Part shown: positions 24,001 to 35,400 of the stretch, piece after piece
Numbering within the stretch: the first letter of the stretch is position 1
Layout: each line of letters opens with the position of its first letter
Assembly (NCBI GenBank): GCA_016630955.3
Contig: CM049985.1
Span: forward strand, 2,294,001 to 2,358,000
Length of the DNA stretch: 64,000 nucleotides
Origin: Didymella arachidicola
Lineage: Eukaryota; Ascomycota; Dothideomycetes; Pleosporales; Didymellaceae
Direction of reading: 5' to 3'
Position numbers and translations under genes: made by a program
The notes under the pieces: generated by a model
The model's input: only the letters and a program-made list of their open reading frames with translations
Told to the model about the DNA's origin: nothing
Databases searched by the model: none

Positions 24001-27000
24001 CTCCACCCTTGCCGTGGCCATGAACCGTCTTGGCGGAAAATCCAACACTGGTGAGGGTGGCGAGGACCCTGAGCGCAGCTTGCGCATGGAGAACGGTGAC
24101 ACCATGCGTTCCGCTATCAAGCAGATCGCCTCCGGTCGTTTCGGTGTTACTTCCAACTACCTTGCCGACGCCGATGAGCTTCAAATCAAGATGGCTCAGG
24201 GTGCTAAGCCTGGTGAGGGTGGTGAGCTTCCTGGCCACAAGGTCTCTGGCTCTATCGCCAAGACTCGTCACTCCACCCCTGGTGTCGGTCTCATCTCACC
24301 TCCTCCTCACCACGACATCTACTCTATTGAGGACTTGAAGCAGTTGATTTATGATCTGAAATGCTCGAACCCCCGCGCTCGTGTCTCCGTCAAGCTTGTT
24401 TCCGAGACCGGTGTCGGTATTGTCGCTTCTGGTGTTGCCAAGGCTAAGGCTGACCATATTTTGATCTCTGGTCACGATGGTGGTACTGGTGCTTCTCGCT
24501 GGACCGGTATCAAGTACGCTGGTCTTCCTTGGGAGCTGGGTCTCGCAGAGACTCATCAGACCTTAGTCCTCAACGACCTTCGTGGACGTGTCATCGTTCA
24601 GACTGACGGTCAGCTCCGCACTGGACGTGACGTTGCTATCGCCTGTCTGCTCGGCGCTGAAGAGTGGGGTTTCGCTACCACTCCTTTGATTGCCATGGGC
24701 TGCATCATGATGCGCAAGTGTAAGTAGTCTCGCTATCCACACCGTGGCTTTGCTGACTTTCTATTTAGGTCATTTGAACACTTGCCCTGTTGGTATCGCT
24801 ACCCAGGATCCTGAGCTCAGGAAGAAGTTCGCCGGTACTCCCGAGCACGTCATCAACTTCTTCTACTACATCGCCAACGAGCTCCGTGCCATCATGGCCA
24901 AGCTTGGTTTCAGGACCATCAACGACATGGTCGGCCACTGCGAGGCTCTCCGCATCCGCGATGACCTCCGCACACCCAAGACTGAGAACATCGACCTGTC
25001 CTTGATCCTGACTCCCGCCCACACACTCCGTCCAGGTGTTGCCACCTTCAACGTCCGCAAGCAGGATCACCGTCTTCATGTCCGTCTCGACAACAAGCTC
25101 ATCGCTGAGTCCGAGCTTGCTCTCGAGAAGGGTCTTCCCGCTCGCATCGAATGCGATGTCGTCAACACCGACCGTGCGCTTGGTGCCACGCTCTCTTACC
25201 AGGTCAGCAGGCGCTACGGCGAGGCTGGTCTCCCCCAGGATACCATCCACGTCAACATCCGTGGTTCAGCTGGCCAGTCGTTCGGTGCTTATCTCGCGCC
25301 TGGTATTACCCTCGAGCTTGAGGGTGACGCCAATGACTACGTCGGTAAGGGACTGTCGGGTGGCCGCTTGATCGTCTACCCGCCGCGCACTGCAGTCTAC
25401 CGTGCCGAGGAGAACGTCCTGATCGGTAACGTCTGCTTGTACGGTGCCACCCAAGGCACATGCTTCTTCCGCGGTATTGCTGCTGAGCGTTTCTGTGTCC
25501 GTAATTCCGGAGCCACAGCCGTCGTCGAGGGTGTCGGTGACCACGGTTGCGAGTACATGACTGGCGGTCGTGTCCTTGTCCTCGGATCTACTGGCCGTAA
25601 CTTCGCTGCCGGTATGTCTGGAGGTATCGCCTATGTCCTTGACGTCCACCAGGACTTTGAACAGAAGGTCAACCAGGAGATGGTCGAGCTCTCTCCCATT
25701 GAGGAGCCTGAGGAGATTGCATTCGTTCGCGGTCTTATCGAGGACCACCACCATTACACTGGCTCCGAGCTTGCCGCCCGTATTCTGCTCGACTTCACGC
25801 GCGCCCTGCCTCGATTCGTCAAGGTTATGCCAGTTGACTACAAGCGTGTCTTACTCGAGGAGAAGGCCAAGGCCGCAGAGAAGAAGCGCAACGAGTACCC
25901 TCTGCCCCTCCTCGCTGGTAACGCTGTTCGTAATGCCCACGAGGAGTCTCGCAAGAACGAGCATGAACACGAGGCCAAGGAGAAGAAGGCGGATCTGCTC
26001 GATATCGAGGAGAGTGTTACCGATGCTAAAGCTGAGAAGAAGAAGGCACTTGTGCTGGATAAGACCCGCGGTTTTAAGCTCTACCAGCGCCGCTCCGAGA
26101 AGTACCGCAACCCGAAGACCCGTACTCGTGATTGGGCCGAGCTGTCTCAGCGCCTGAACGAGGATGAACTCAAGTACCAGACTGCTCGATGCATGGACTG
26201 CGGTGTACCTTTCTGCCAGTCTGACACAGGGTGTCCCATTAGGTTAGCTCCGCACTGGACGTGACGTCGCTATTGTCAGTCTGCTAACCCTAATTAGTAA
26301 CATTATTCCCAAGTGGAACGAACTTGTCTTCCAGTAAGTTACGGCGTTCATTTGTTAGCTTTTGACACAGGTTACTGACGCATCCCTAGGGGTCAATGGC
26401 GTGATGCGCTCAACCGTCTACTCATGAGTAAGTCACGCTCTACATTGTATGGTCGCAAAAAACGTTACTAACAAAGAAGCCAACAATTTCCCCGAGTTCA
26501 CCGGTCGTGTCTGCCCCGCTCCCTGCGAGGGTGCTTGCGTTCTCGGCATCAACGAGGACCCCGTCGGTATCAAGTCGATCGAGTGCGCTATCATCGACCG
26601 TGGCTTCGAGATGGGCTGGATGGTGCCTTCGCCGCCCCAGCACCGCTCCGGCAAGACCGTTGCCATTATCGGTTCCGGTCCTGCTGGTCTTGCTTGCGCT
26701 GATCAACTCAACAAAGCTGGCCACACCGTCACTGTGTACGAGCGCGCTGACCGCTGCGGTGGTCTGCTCATGTACGGTATTCCCAACATGAAGCTCGACA
26801 AGAAGGTTGTTCAGCGTCGTGTTGACTTCCTCGCTTCTGAGGGTGTAACATTCAAGACGGGTGTCACCGTCGGCGAGGAGGGTTCTGAGACTCTCGACTC
26901 TCTCCGTAGCCAGTTCGATGCTGTCGTGTTCGCTACCGGCGCGACCGTTGCCCGTGACCTGCCGATCCCTAACCGCAATCTCGACGGTATCCACTACGCC

Positions 27001-27759
27001 ATGCAATTCTTGCACAAGAACACCAAGTCCCTTCTCGACTCCGAGCTTGCTGACAACGCTTACATCTCCGCCAAGGACAAGCACGTTGTCGTTATTGGTG
27101 GTGGTGATACCGGCAATGACTGCATTGGTACCTCCGTACGTCACGGCGCCAAGTCCGTCGTCAACTTTGAGCTGCTACCTCAGCCTCCTGCTCAGCGTGC
27201 TCGCGATAACCCATGGCCCCAGTGGCCTCGCATCTTTAGAACCGACTACGGTCACAACGAGGTCAAGACCCACATGGGCAAAGATCCTCGTGAATACTGT
27301 GTCATGTCCAAGGACTTCGTCGATGACGGAGCTGGCAACGTCAAGGGTATCAATACCGTCCGTGTTGAGTGGACCAAGTCCGCCTCTGGTGGGTGGGACA
27401 TGAAGCAGGTCGAGGGTAGCGAGCAGTTCTTCCCTGCCGACCTTGTCCTGCTCTCCATGGGTTTCTTGGGCCCCGAGCAGACCGTGATGAACGATGCCGT
27501 CGAACTTGATGGCCGCAAGAACATCAAGACACCCGCTGGTCACTACAACACCAACCTCCCTGGTGTCTTCGCCGCCGGCGACTGCCGTCGTGGCCAGTCT
27601 CTCATCGTCTGGGGTATCAACGAGGGTCGCCAGTGCGCTCGCGACGTTGATTCCTTCCTTACCGGCCACGGATCCCAGCTTCCAGTCACCGGTGGTATCG
27701 TCAAGCGCTCTCCTCTGATGAACACCGGTGCCAAGAGTGAGATCCCAGTTGTCGCATGA
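21088..27759 (+). CDS. GLT1: Glutamate synthase (GOGAT), single-chain fungal type
   Basis: Six exons (21088-21275, 21328-24719, 24769-26242, 26298-26333, 26390-26427, 26477-27759) give 2136 residues, close to yeast Glt1. It converts glutamine plus 2-oxoglutarate to two glutamates with NAD(P)H. The amidotransferase nucleophile is Cys57 in DACGVGF, implying a 56-residue propeptide removed on maturation. The FMN/synthase domain includes GHDGGTGASRW. The 3Fe-4S cluster motif CIMMRKCHLNTCPVG spans the second intron. The GXGXG beta-helix follows (GDHGCEYMTGGRVLVLG). After a Lys/Glu-rich linker comes the small-subunit part, with cluster Cys in CMDCGVPFC and CPAPCEGAC, an FAD site (GSGPAGLACA) and an NAD(P)H site (VIGGGDTGND). 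Exons 4 and 5 are only 36 and 38 nt. With glutamine synthetase this forms the nitrogen assimilation cycle in the cytosol. Confidence 0.97.
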
Positions 27760-28204
27760 ACGCATGCGCGCATAGAAAAAGAAGGATAGAACAAGGCGAT
27801 TACGACAACAAGCTATGATAAAAGACTGGAACAAAGGAATGATTTGACGACATTTGGAGTTTTGTTTGCGCTATCCATCGTTACCTGCAAGATACCTTTT
27901 CGATGGAGTCATCTGGCGGCATTTGCAGTGTACAATCGCTTTGCTTCTTGCCATATATTACCGTACCTTGTACATAAATCGAATAAGTACATTTTCAAGA
28001 CAGCCATACATACATTGTGATCAGTCATCGCGGTAGTGTTCGTTTTGTAGTCATGCATAACACGGCAGTCGCATTTGCCAAGATTGTGAACATGACGTCA
28101 ACGCCTGCCCACTTCCTTTGATCGCTGCCTGGAGTATACGACCCAAACCATCGGTGTTCATCCACATTACATTCGAGATGTTGCGGTAGTGATAGTGACC
28201 GAGA
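27760..28204. other. Intergenic between GLT1 and YME2
   Basis: 445 bp holding the GLT1 3' flank and the YME2 promoter. No further gene is seen. Confidence 0.5.
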
Positions 28205-30851
28205 ATGCTACCACGTACGAGCTGGCAACATGCAGGCCAATGGCCACTGCAAGGGTTGTACAGGTGCGTTGGATCCTTTGCGTCGGCTGCAGATCGTCGT
28301 GGGAATGCTAACAAACCATCAGAACACCCGGTCTCTCATCACCAACGGGCGCAAGCGCATTGCACAGGCTGAAGTACATTCCATGGCGAACATCTAAAAG
28401 GTTTGCCTCCGAGTCACTGCAGGCGGGTGAAGACAAAACCGGCCACATCAGCGCTGCACCCAACGAAGGCATCCTTTTCTTCAATAATGTGTATCCGATT
28501 TCAATCAGGAGAGTACTTGGTCTGCCTGCGCCTAGGATCCTAGATCGACTTATCGCTCCTTTGGTCACGGGAACCGGGCCTCAGCAGGTCATCGACAGAG
28601 CAAAAGCAAAGAAAGGACTGCAAATCACTGCCACTGAGGTACTTCCACGTATGAGAGAAGGAGGAGCATTTGTCAAGTTCACTCACGATGGCACTGCATC
28701 TACGTCGGAGGTCGAGAAGGTACTACAGCAGTATCTGAGGGATGAGCCTATCAAGCCATGGTGGGCTCCATTTCGACGCATGCGGACGAAGGCCGTGAAG
28801 GGACGTCCATGGGTCGAGGATCTGATGCGCATGCCTGCACCAAGACTCAGAGTCGAGTTCATTTCAGGCGAACCAGGAGGAAATCCTGCAGATGCTGTGG
28901 AGCTGTCGCAGGAGGAACTTTTCCAATTCTTCCGACCTTACGGAAAGCTTTCAGACATCGTGATGCAGCCACCTGACTCGAAGATCCTGCCGAAGTTCGC
29001 GCATGTTGACTTCTCCACCATGGGCAAGGCTATCATGGCAAAGAACTGCATGCACGGCTACTTGGTCTCGCAGGCCGAAGGTGGCGGTGCGAAGGGTACA
29101 ATTCTGCGCTTGAAGTACGAACAGAAGATTAAGCCAAGGTGGATCCGAGACTGGCTCTTTAGCCATCCGCGAATCGTGATCCCGATTCTCGCAGCGATCA
29201 TCGCTGGAATCACCGTTGCTATCTTCGACCCAATCCGGACGTTCTTTGCCAAGGCACACATTACGCGAGTACTGCATCTGGAAGATAACAAGCTCTACAA
29301 GTGGCTAAAGGGTTATGCTGAAGACCTCATCCGTGGCAAGAAAGAGGACGATGAGGCTGGCATGGATGCTATCTGGGATGACCGCAAGGACAACATCGAG
29401 CAGGTTCAAACATGGCTCATGGAGACAGCTGAGACTTTTATCATTGTGCAGGGCCCTCGCGGCTCCGGTAAGAAGGAGTTGGTAGTTGACCAGGCTCTTG
29501 CAGATAAGAAGCTCAAGCTTGTCATTGATTGCAAGCCAATGCAGGAGGCACGTGGCGACAGCGCGACTATCAACGCCGCTGCAAACTCCGTTGGGTACAA
29601 GCCGGTCTTCTCCTGGATGAACAGTATCAGCGGCATGATCGACATGGCCGCCCAGGGTGCAACGGGCGTCAAGACGGGCTTCTCCGAAACGCTTGACTCT
29701 CAACTCAGCAAGATCTGGAACACCACAACCACTGCACTCAGGCAGATTGCCCTGGATAAACGACATAAGACCGACAAGGACGCTGGTCTCGGCGACGACG
29801 AGTGGCTCGAGGCGCATCCTGAGCATCGCCCGATCGTCGTCATCGATAATTTCTTGCACAAGAGCAACGAGGGTGGCATTGTTTACGACAAGATCGCTGA
29901 ATGGTATGTTTCACTTTGGTCTTGTCATCTGTCCCATGACTAACAATTGACAGGGCTGCTCGCCTGACTACAGCAAACATCGCGCATGTCATCTTTCTGA
30001 CGAACGATGTCTCTTTCAGCAAGTCACTCTCAAAAGCTCTCCCAGATCGCGTCTTCCGTCAGATATCCCTTGCAGATTGTTCCGCAGAAGTAGCGAAGCG
30101 CTACGTCATTACCCACCTAGATGCCGATGTTCAAGACGATCCTGTGCCTCACGGGAAGGAGCCAAAGTCGGTTCCTTCGCAGTCACGCACGGACCTCAAT
30201 GAGTTAGACACTTGCATCGAGCTGCTTGGTGGTCGCCTTACAGATCTCGAATTTTTGGCGCGTAGGATCAAGACAGGAGAGACTCCACAGAAAGCAGTGC
30301 ATGAGATGATCGATCAATCCGCGTCTGAAATACTTAAGATGTATATCTTTGGCGCTGAGGACGAAGGTGGCACTAGGCACTGGAGCGTTGAGCAAGCCTG
30401 GATGCTGATCAAAGAGCTTGCACAGCAGGAAAGCTTACGGTTCAACGAGGTTCTGCTCGACGATATACTGAAGGCAGGCGGTGAGACCGTCCTACGTGCT
30501 CTCGAGCAAGCTGAGCTGATTTCCATTGGCTCTGGACCCAACGGTCGACCATCGACTATCAGGCCGGGCAAACCTATCTATCTACCCGCGTTCAAGCGCC
30601 TGACGGAGGATAAGGTATTGAAGAGTCGTCTCGACCTTGCCATCTTGACGCACTTGACAAAGATCGAGAGTGCGACGATCGACAAGTGCGAGAACGAGCT
30701 GCTCTTGCTCAGTAAGCTGAAGAGCCAACCATCACAGATGGCTGGACGGGCACAATATTTGCTGAACAAGATGATGGCGAGTCAGGAGAAAGTGGAGAGG
30801 TATGAGTTGGAGTCGAAGGGGCTCAAGAAGGTCCTTGGTCAGGAGTATTGA
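28205..30851 (+). CDS. YME2: Mitochondrial inner-membrane protein Yme2 (RNA12 domain)
   Basis: Three exons (28205-28263, 28323-29903, 29954-30851) give 845 residues, against 850 in yeast. The start codon lies in a 59-nt first exon. Only this ATG gives correct phase across the 59-nt intron (branch GCTAAC), and it produces an Arg/Gln-rich presequence. An RRM-like domain (RLRVEFISGEP to FAHVDFST, residues about 205-270) comes first. A single membrane helix (IVIPILAAIIAGITVAIF) is next. The AAA-like RNA12 domain follows, with Walker A QGPRGSGKKELV and a Walker B-like IVVIDNFL. In yeast the protein controls mitochondrial DNA escape and nucleoid structure, with the large domain on the intermembrane-space side. 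The C-terminal part is helical and ends at EY. Confidence 0.93.
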
Positions 30852-31019
30852 TCGTTGGACAAATTTACGATACCACTTTCTTATCATTAATGGTTAGCAT
30901 ACCCCAGAATTGTCCTGTTTAATTCCTTTTGTGGACGGTGCACGTGCTTTTAGGTGTTGACCAAGGTGGTTTAGATTGACGATTTTCTTCAAAAATAACG
31001 CCAATTAACGACCGGCTGC

Positions 31020-31071
31020 TGAGATTTGTCCCCAAGCTTTTGAGATTTGTCCCCAAGATGAGATTTGTCCC
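31020..31071. repeat. Three tandem copies of TGAGATTTGTCCC at the left end of the split pogo element
   Basis: Copies start at 31020, 31041 and 31059, so spacings are 21 and 18 bp; the first two are extended to TGAGATTTGTCCCCAAG. Position and form resemble the repeated motifs inside the inverted repeats of the pogo elements at 56-63 kb. They are probably transposase-binding sites, but no inverted copy was found. Confidence 0.6.
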
Positions 31072-31236
31072 TAACGCTAACCTACAGTAACCGTGCGTTC
31101 GATGATCATGGTCGCTCGTTGAGCACCCCAACAACAACAATATACTCAAAAAATGAGGTTGTAGAGCCACCACAAATCGTAATAGAATTGCGCAAAGCTA
31201 GGATCATACTATATACAGGCCTACGAAAGTTTTGGC

Positions 31237-32001
31237 TTATTCAGATAATTTTTTGGAGGGCGTTATCGGTCGTTGCCGTCGACTACGCGGTGGAGCAGCT
31301 GGTGCACGCCTTGCGGCTCCCACCACAGCTGGAGCAACACCACCACGCTTTTGACGCTTTGTAGCTGGCTTATGAGGTTTTGAAGCTTTGCGCTTATCCG
31401 ATTGGGGCAATTTTATAGCTTTGGCAGCGTCGCGGAGGCTTCTACGATGGTCTCTTTCGGCTTTCTCTGCAGCCTTCCGCTTTCTGGTCTCCTCCCAACC
31501 CTTCTCCCGCTCAACACGGGCTGCTTTTTTGAGTTGAAGCTCACAATCGCGTGCTACCTTCTTGATCTCGGCTTGCTCGGCTTTTTGAAGCTTTTCAAGC
31601 TCGGCTTGTTGTTGTTGTTGTGATGCCCGACGATCGCGAGCTCGTTGTACACTCCTGGGCGACCACAGTTTGGCTCCCCCATGGTAAACCTCGTCCTCAT
31701 CAAGCTGGAGGGTGAAGTACTGCTTTGGTCGCCTCTCCTTGATGGCTAGGGACTGCCTGAGGCCCCTGACCTCTTCACGGAGGATACTGTTTTGAGCTGA
31801 GATGTGGCACAAGCTTCGTTGAAGCTTCTTGACGTCCTTACTGCTCTGATCCTTCACCTCACGGCGTACAATTGATTTGAGCTTGAGCCAATCCTCTCCG
31901 GAGAGGACTGACTGGCTGCTGTCAGAATCTGAACCCTCCTTGGCAAACTTCTTGAGTATAACGTCTGGGTTGGCTGGCTTGGTTGGTTGGTTGGTATTCA
32001 T
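31237..32001 (-). pseudogene. C-terminal half of a pogo/Fot1-like transposase
   Basis: About 254 residues, beginning NTNQPTKPANPDVILKKF and continuing through LSGEDWLKLKSIVR to a long Lys/Glu/Arg coiled coil with EVYHGGAKLWSPRSVQ. This matches the tail of the transposase at 60266-62133 (PPNADVILDQF, GGATWWSPQSKARAD). It lacks any helix-turn-helix or catalytic Asp, which sit in the other half 6 kb away. The ATG at 31999-32001 is just the first Met after the break and probably is not a real start. No internal stop is present. Confidence 0.8.
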
Positions 32002-32260
32002 TTTTCGTCTAGTTGATGTGGAATAAGTCCATCATCTCGCCTCCCGAAGGGCATGTACGACGTGCTAAGCTATGGAATTACAGTGCTGATACACTACCTT
32101 AGAAAGCATTTCCTGCCTGCGCGGGTATTGTTACCATTTCAGAACTACAGCTCCCCGTCCAGTTGGGGAGGCTAAGCGATGTATGTATATTAGGGTAATT
32201 TCCTTGCATTCTGAGGCATATATGTGCCGTAGGAGAGAGAGAAAGAGACATCGTGTGAGT

Positions 32261-32345
32261 GGAGGGGGTGAAGGGGTGGAGGGGGTGAAGGGGTGGAGGG
32301 GTGGAGGGGTGGAGGGGTGGAGGGGTGGAGGGGTGGAGGGGTGAA
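32261..32345. repeat. GGAGGGGT minisatellite in the LINE 3' untranslated region
   Basis: About 85 bp of GGTGGAGGGGT-type units, purine-rich on the plus strand and therefore CCCCTCCA on the LINE transcript. Seven near-perfect 8-bp units end the array. G runs of four or five could form quadruplexes on the plus strand. Confidence 0.9.
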
Positions 32346-32419
32346 GAGTGTTGCATCGATTGTGCTGGACCTAGCAGAACTAGGTGCAGGTGTTTGCTGC
32401 TGTTGCAGGGCTGCAGGAG

Positions 32420-35400
32420 CTAGCGGGGGCAGATCTTGGTGAAGTACTGTGTAAGTTTGACAAAGGCGTCAAAGGCCTCTGGCTCCTTCACTAGTGCTGC
32501 AGTGTACGCTAGGCCATCAGCCTGGCTGGATGGTAGTATTAGTGGTCGCAGCGGCCATCTGCTAAAGCTCCCGCGGGTCTTGCGGCAGAGCACGAGGTGC
32601 TCTGGCGTCTTGTCGCGCCCGCATGAGCAGCTAAGGTTTGCATCCTTGTGATTGTACATTCGGTGATACCAGGCAAAGTCCCCATGCCTAGATTGGATGG
32701 AGAGGAGCCTGGCTAACGTGGCCCTTGGTAGGTCTAGTTCCCTTGGACTGCTGCGTGGTGCATAGTCCAAGTCCCAGCTCTTGTACCATTTCGAGAGCTT
32801 AGTCTTCTTGTCAGACCACCAGGTCTGTTGTGTGTGTCGCAGTGTCTTGCGGGCTATCGTCTTGATGCCTGAGAGTGTAGGCAGAGCGGCTTTTCCAGTC
32901 GGGGGTGAGGGGTGCTGGGCTTCTAGGTTGGCTAATCTGTCTGCTGCCTCGTTCCCCTCAATGTCTAGGTGTCCAGGGGCCCATTTGATAGAGACGTCGT
33001 GTGTCTCCATGGCGCCATGGCACTCCAGGAAAGCCCATTGAGAGGTAGGAGGTGCGTCGCCCCTGAGGCACCAGACCACTGAGGTGCTGTCTATGCACAG
33101 CCAGATTCGGCGGGTGCGGAGCTCTGGTTGCCTTACGGTATGCTGGAGGCCTCTCCATGCTCCTACTACTTCCGCGTCGAAGACGTGCGAGGTAGGGTTG
33201 AGTGACCCGCGTCCAGTGTGCAGTTGTTTTCCGTTCTGATACACTGCAAAGCCGTAGGTAACCCGCTTTTCTCCTTCCTTTGTGTACTGTTCAGAGCCAT
33301 CTGAGAAGATAGTGACTTCTAGTGGTGAGAGCTGGGCCCACCATTCTTTAAAAGCCTTAGCTGCAGTCTTCTTGTCTAGGCTAAGCGTCGGGTCTGTTCG
33401 GCAGCCAGTCGAGTAGTGAGGGGCTGAGAGTGTAGTCCTGGGGGTCTCTGGTAGAAGAGATGCCATCTGTTGGACTTTCGTCTTGACTCGCTGGGGTTGT
33501 CCGGTTTTTACGCCCCTGTTTACGATAGGTACTGCTGTGCGCCTAGTGAGAGGGTGGTCTGCATCTGTAGTGCGCAGGTGGGTTGCAAATCTGAGTCTGG
33601 CTTCCTCGAGTGCCACTGCTGCCGGTAGCAGTCCGGCGTCTCGGAAGAGTGCAGCTATAGGGGTTGTTCTCCACGCTGGTAGGATGCCTCTTGCCGCTAT
33701 GGCTAGTGTTTTGTCTATGGCAGCTATGTGCCACCCAATGTAAGCGCTGACCTCTTGTGGCCTGCCTGGTTTCAGTGTGTGTGGCTTTTTGGTGCGGCCT
33801 CTGTACCAGCATTCAGTTCCATACAGGAGTGATGGGTACACACAGGCAACAGTGGCCTTGCGGAGGGAGCTGGCTGGGGGTCCATAGGTAGTCCTAGCTA
33901 GGCTGCGAATGTGATAGGCTACCTTGGCAGCTTTTGCCGTGCGCGTAGCTACATGCCGTCGGAAGGTGAGTCTGCGGTCAAACCACACGCCTAACCAGCG
34001 CAGGGCTGGCTGACTGTGCTCTCCACCCGGGAGGATTGGATAGATCGTGAGCTGTTCATCTACGACGCAGGGAGGCGCATAGCTGCTCCGCTGTCTGGTC
34101 AGGTGGATCATTTCCTGCTTTTCTGGAGCAAAGGTAACCTTATTAGCCTCACCCCATGCTCTGATCTCCCTTAGGTCTTCTGCGAGGAGCTCGACGTTGT
34201 CGTCCATAGAGTGTGAGGCCTGGTATAGACATATGTCGTCTGCGTACCCAAACCTCCGTTCAGTGTCCATGGATAGTAGCTCTGCCAGGTACAGTGTGTA
34301 CAGGACGGGTGAGAGAGGCGACCCCTGGGGTGTGCCGCAGGCAACTGCGTAGCTAGGAGTGGTGACCTGGCCAAGGCGGACTTGCACCCTCCGGTCAGTT
34401 AGGAATGAGTCTACAAAGAGGATCGTCCTTTGTGGCCAGCCCTGTTGGGCCATCCGATGCAACAGGCGGTTCTTCAGGAGAGCGTCAAACGCGCCTTGCA
34501 CATCTAGGGTGACCATAGTGACGTGCTTTCCAAGCACCCATGCTGCTTCAGTGTCGTGGGTGAACGCTGCAGTGAGGTCTGCTGCAGAGCGTTTTGGAAG
34601 CGCGCCGCCATGCTGGGGGCTGAGGATCTTGTGTGTCATGGCAGTCCATGCAATACGTCTAGCCACAGTTCGTTCGAGTCCCTTTCCAATACAAGACAGA
34701 AGCGCTATCGGTCTCCAGGAGCGGGGCGATGTCCGGTCTGTTTTCCCCACTTTCGGTATCATGGCTACCTCTGCAAGCTTCCATTGCGCCGGGAAGTGGT
34801 TGAGTTCAAGACACCGCTGGAAGATCCTTCGTACGAGTTCCCCCACCTGAGTCCAGCAGGCGCGGAGTAGTCGCACTGTAGAGCGGTCAGTACCTGGTGA
34901 TGTGCTTGACACCCCTATCGTGTTTCGCTCACACTCCTCAAGTGAGATGTGTGTGCTCCACGGGAGGGTGGCTGCAGCCTCCTGGTCTGGACGCTGTCCG
35001 AGGTCATCTTCTGCTGTGTAGCGGTTGAGAACTTCCTGTCTAAGTGCCTCTGCTTTCTCTAGGGGGTCTGATATCGTTCTGTTGTTCACTTCGAGGGGAG
35101 TGTCCTGGTTCTCTGGCGTGAGCTTGTGCCAGGCAATGATCTTGAACAGGTCCTTGTCGTCTCTAGCGTTATCGATGACGTGCCTCCAGTACTGCCTCTT
35201 GGCCTGTCGGACGGTAGTCTTGAAGGCCTGTCTCTCCTCTGGTAGACTGCCAGAGCAGAGCTGTCTAGCACGTTTGTAGGCCTGGTAGGCGGTCTTGCAC
35301 TCCTCGGTCCACCATGGTGCAGCGCGGCCTTCCTTGCGGTTGAGCTTGCCTGCTGCCTGTACAGAGTGCTGTATAGCCTCTGTGAGCAGCGTGACGCATT

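Noticed and set aside
23060..27400. Many open frames opposite or out of frame with glutamate synthase
   Set aside because: Codon-biased GC-rich coding sequence creates Ser/Thr/Leu-rich shadow frames. None has a start with domain content.
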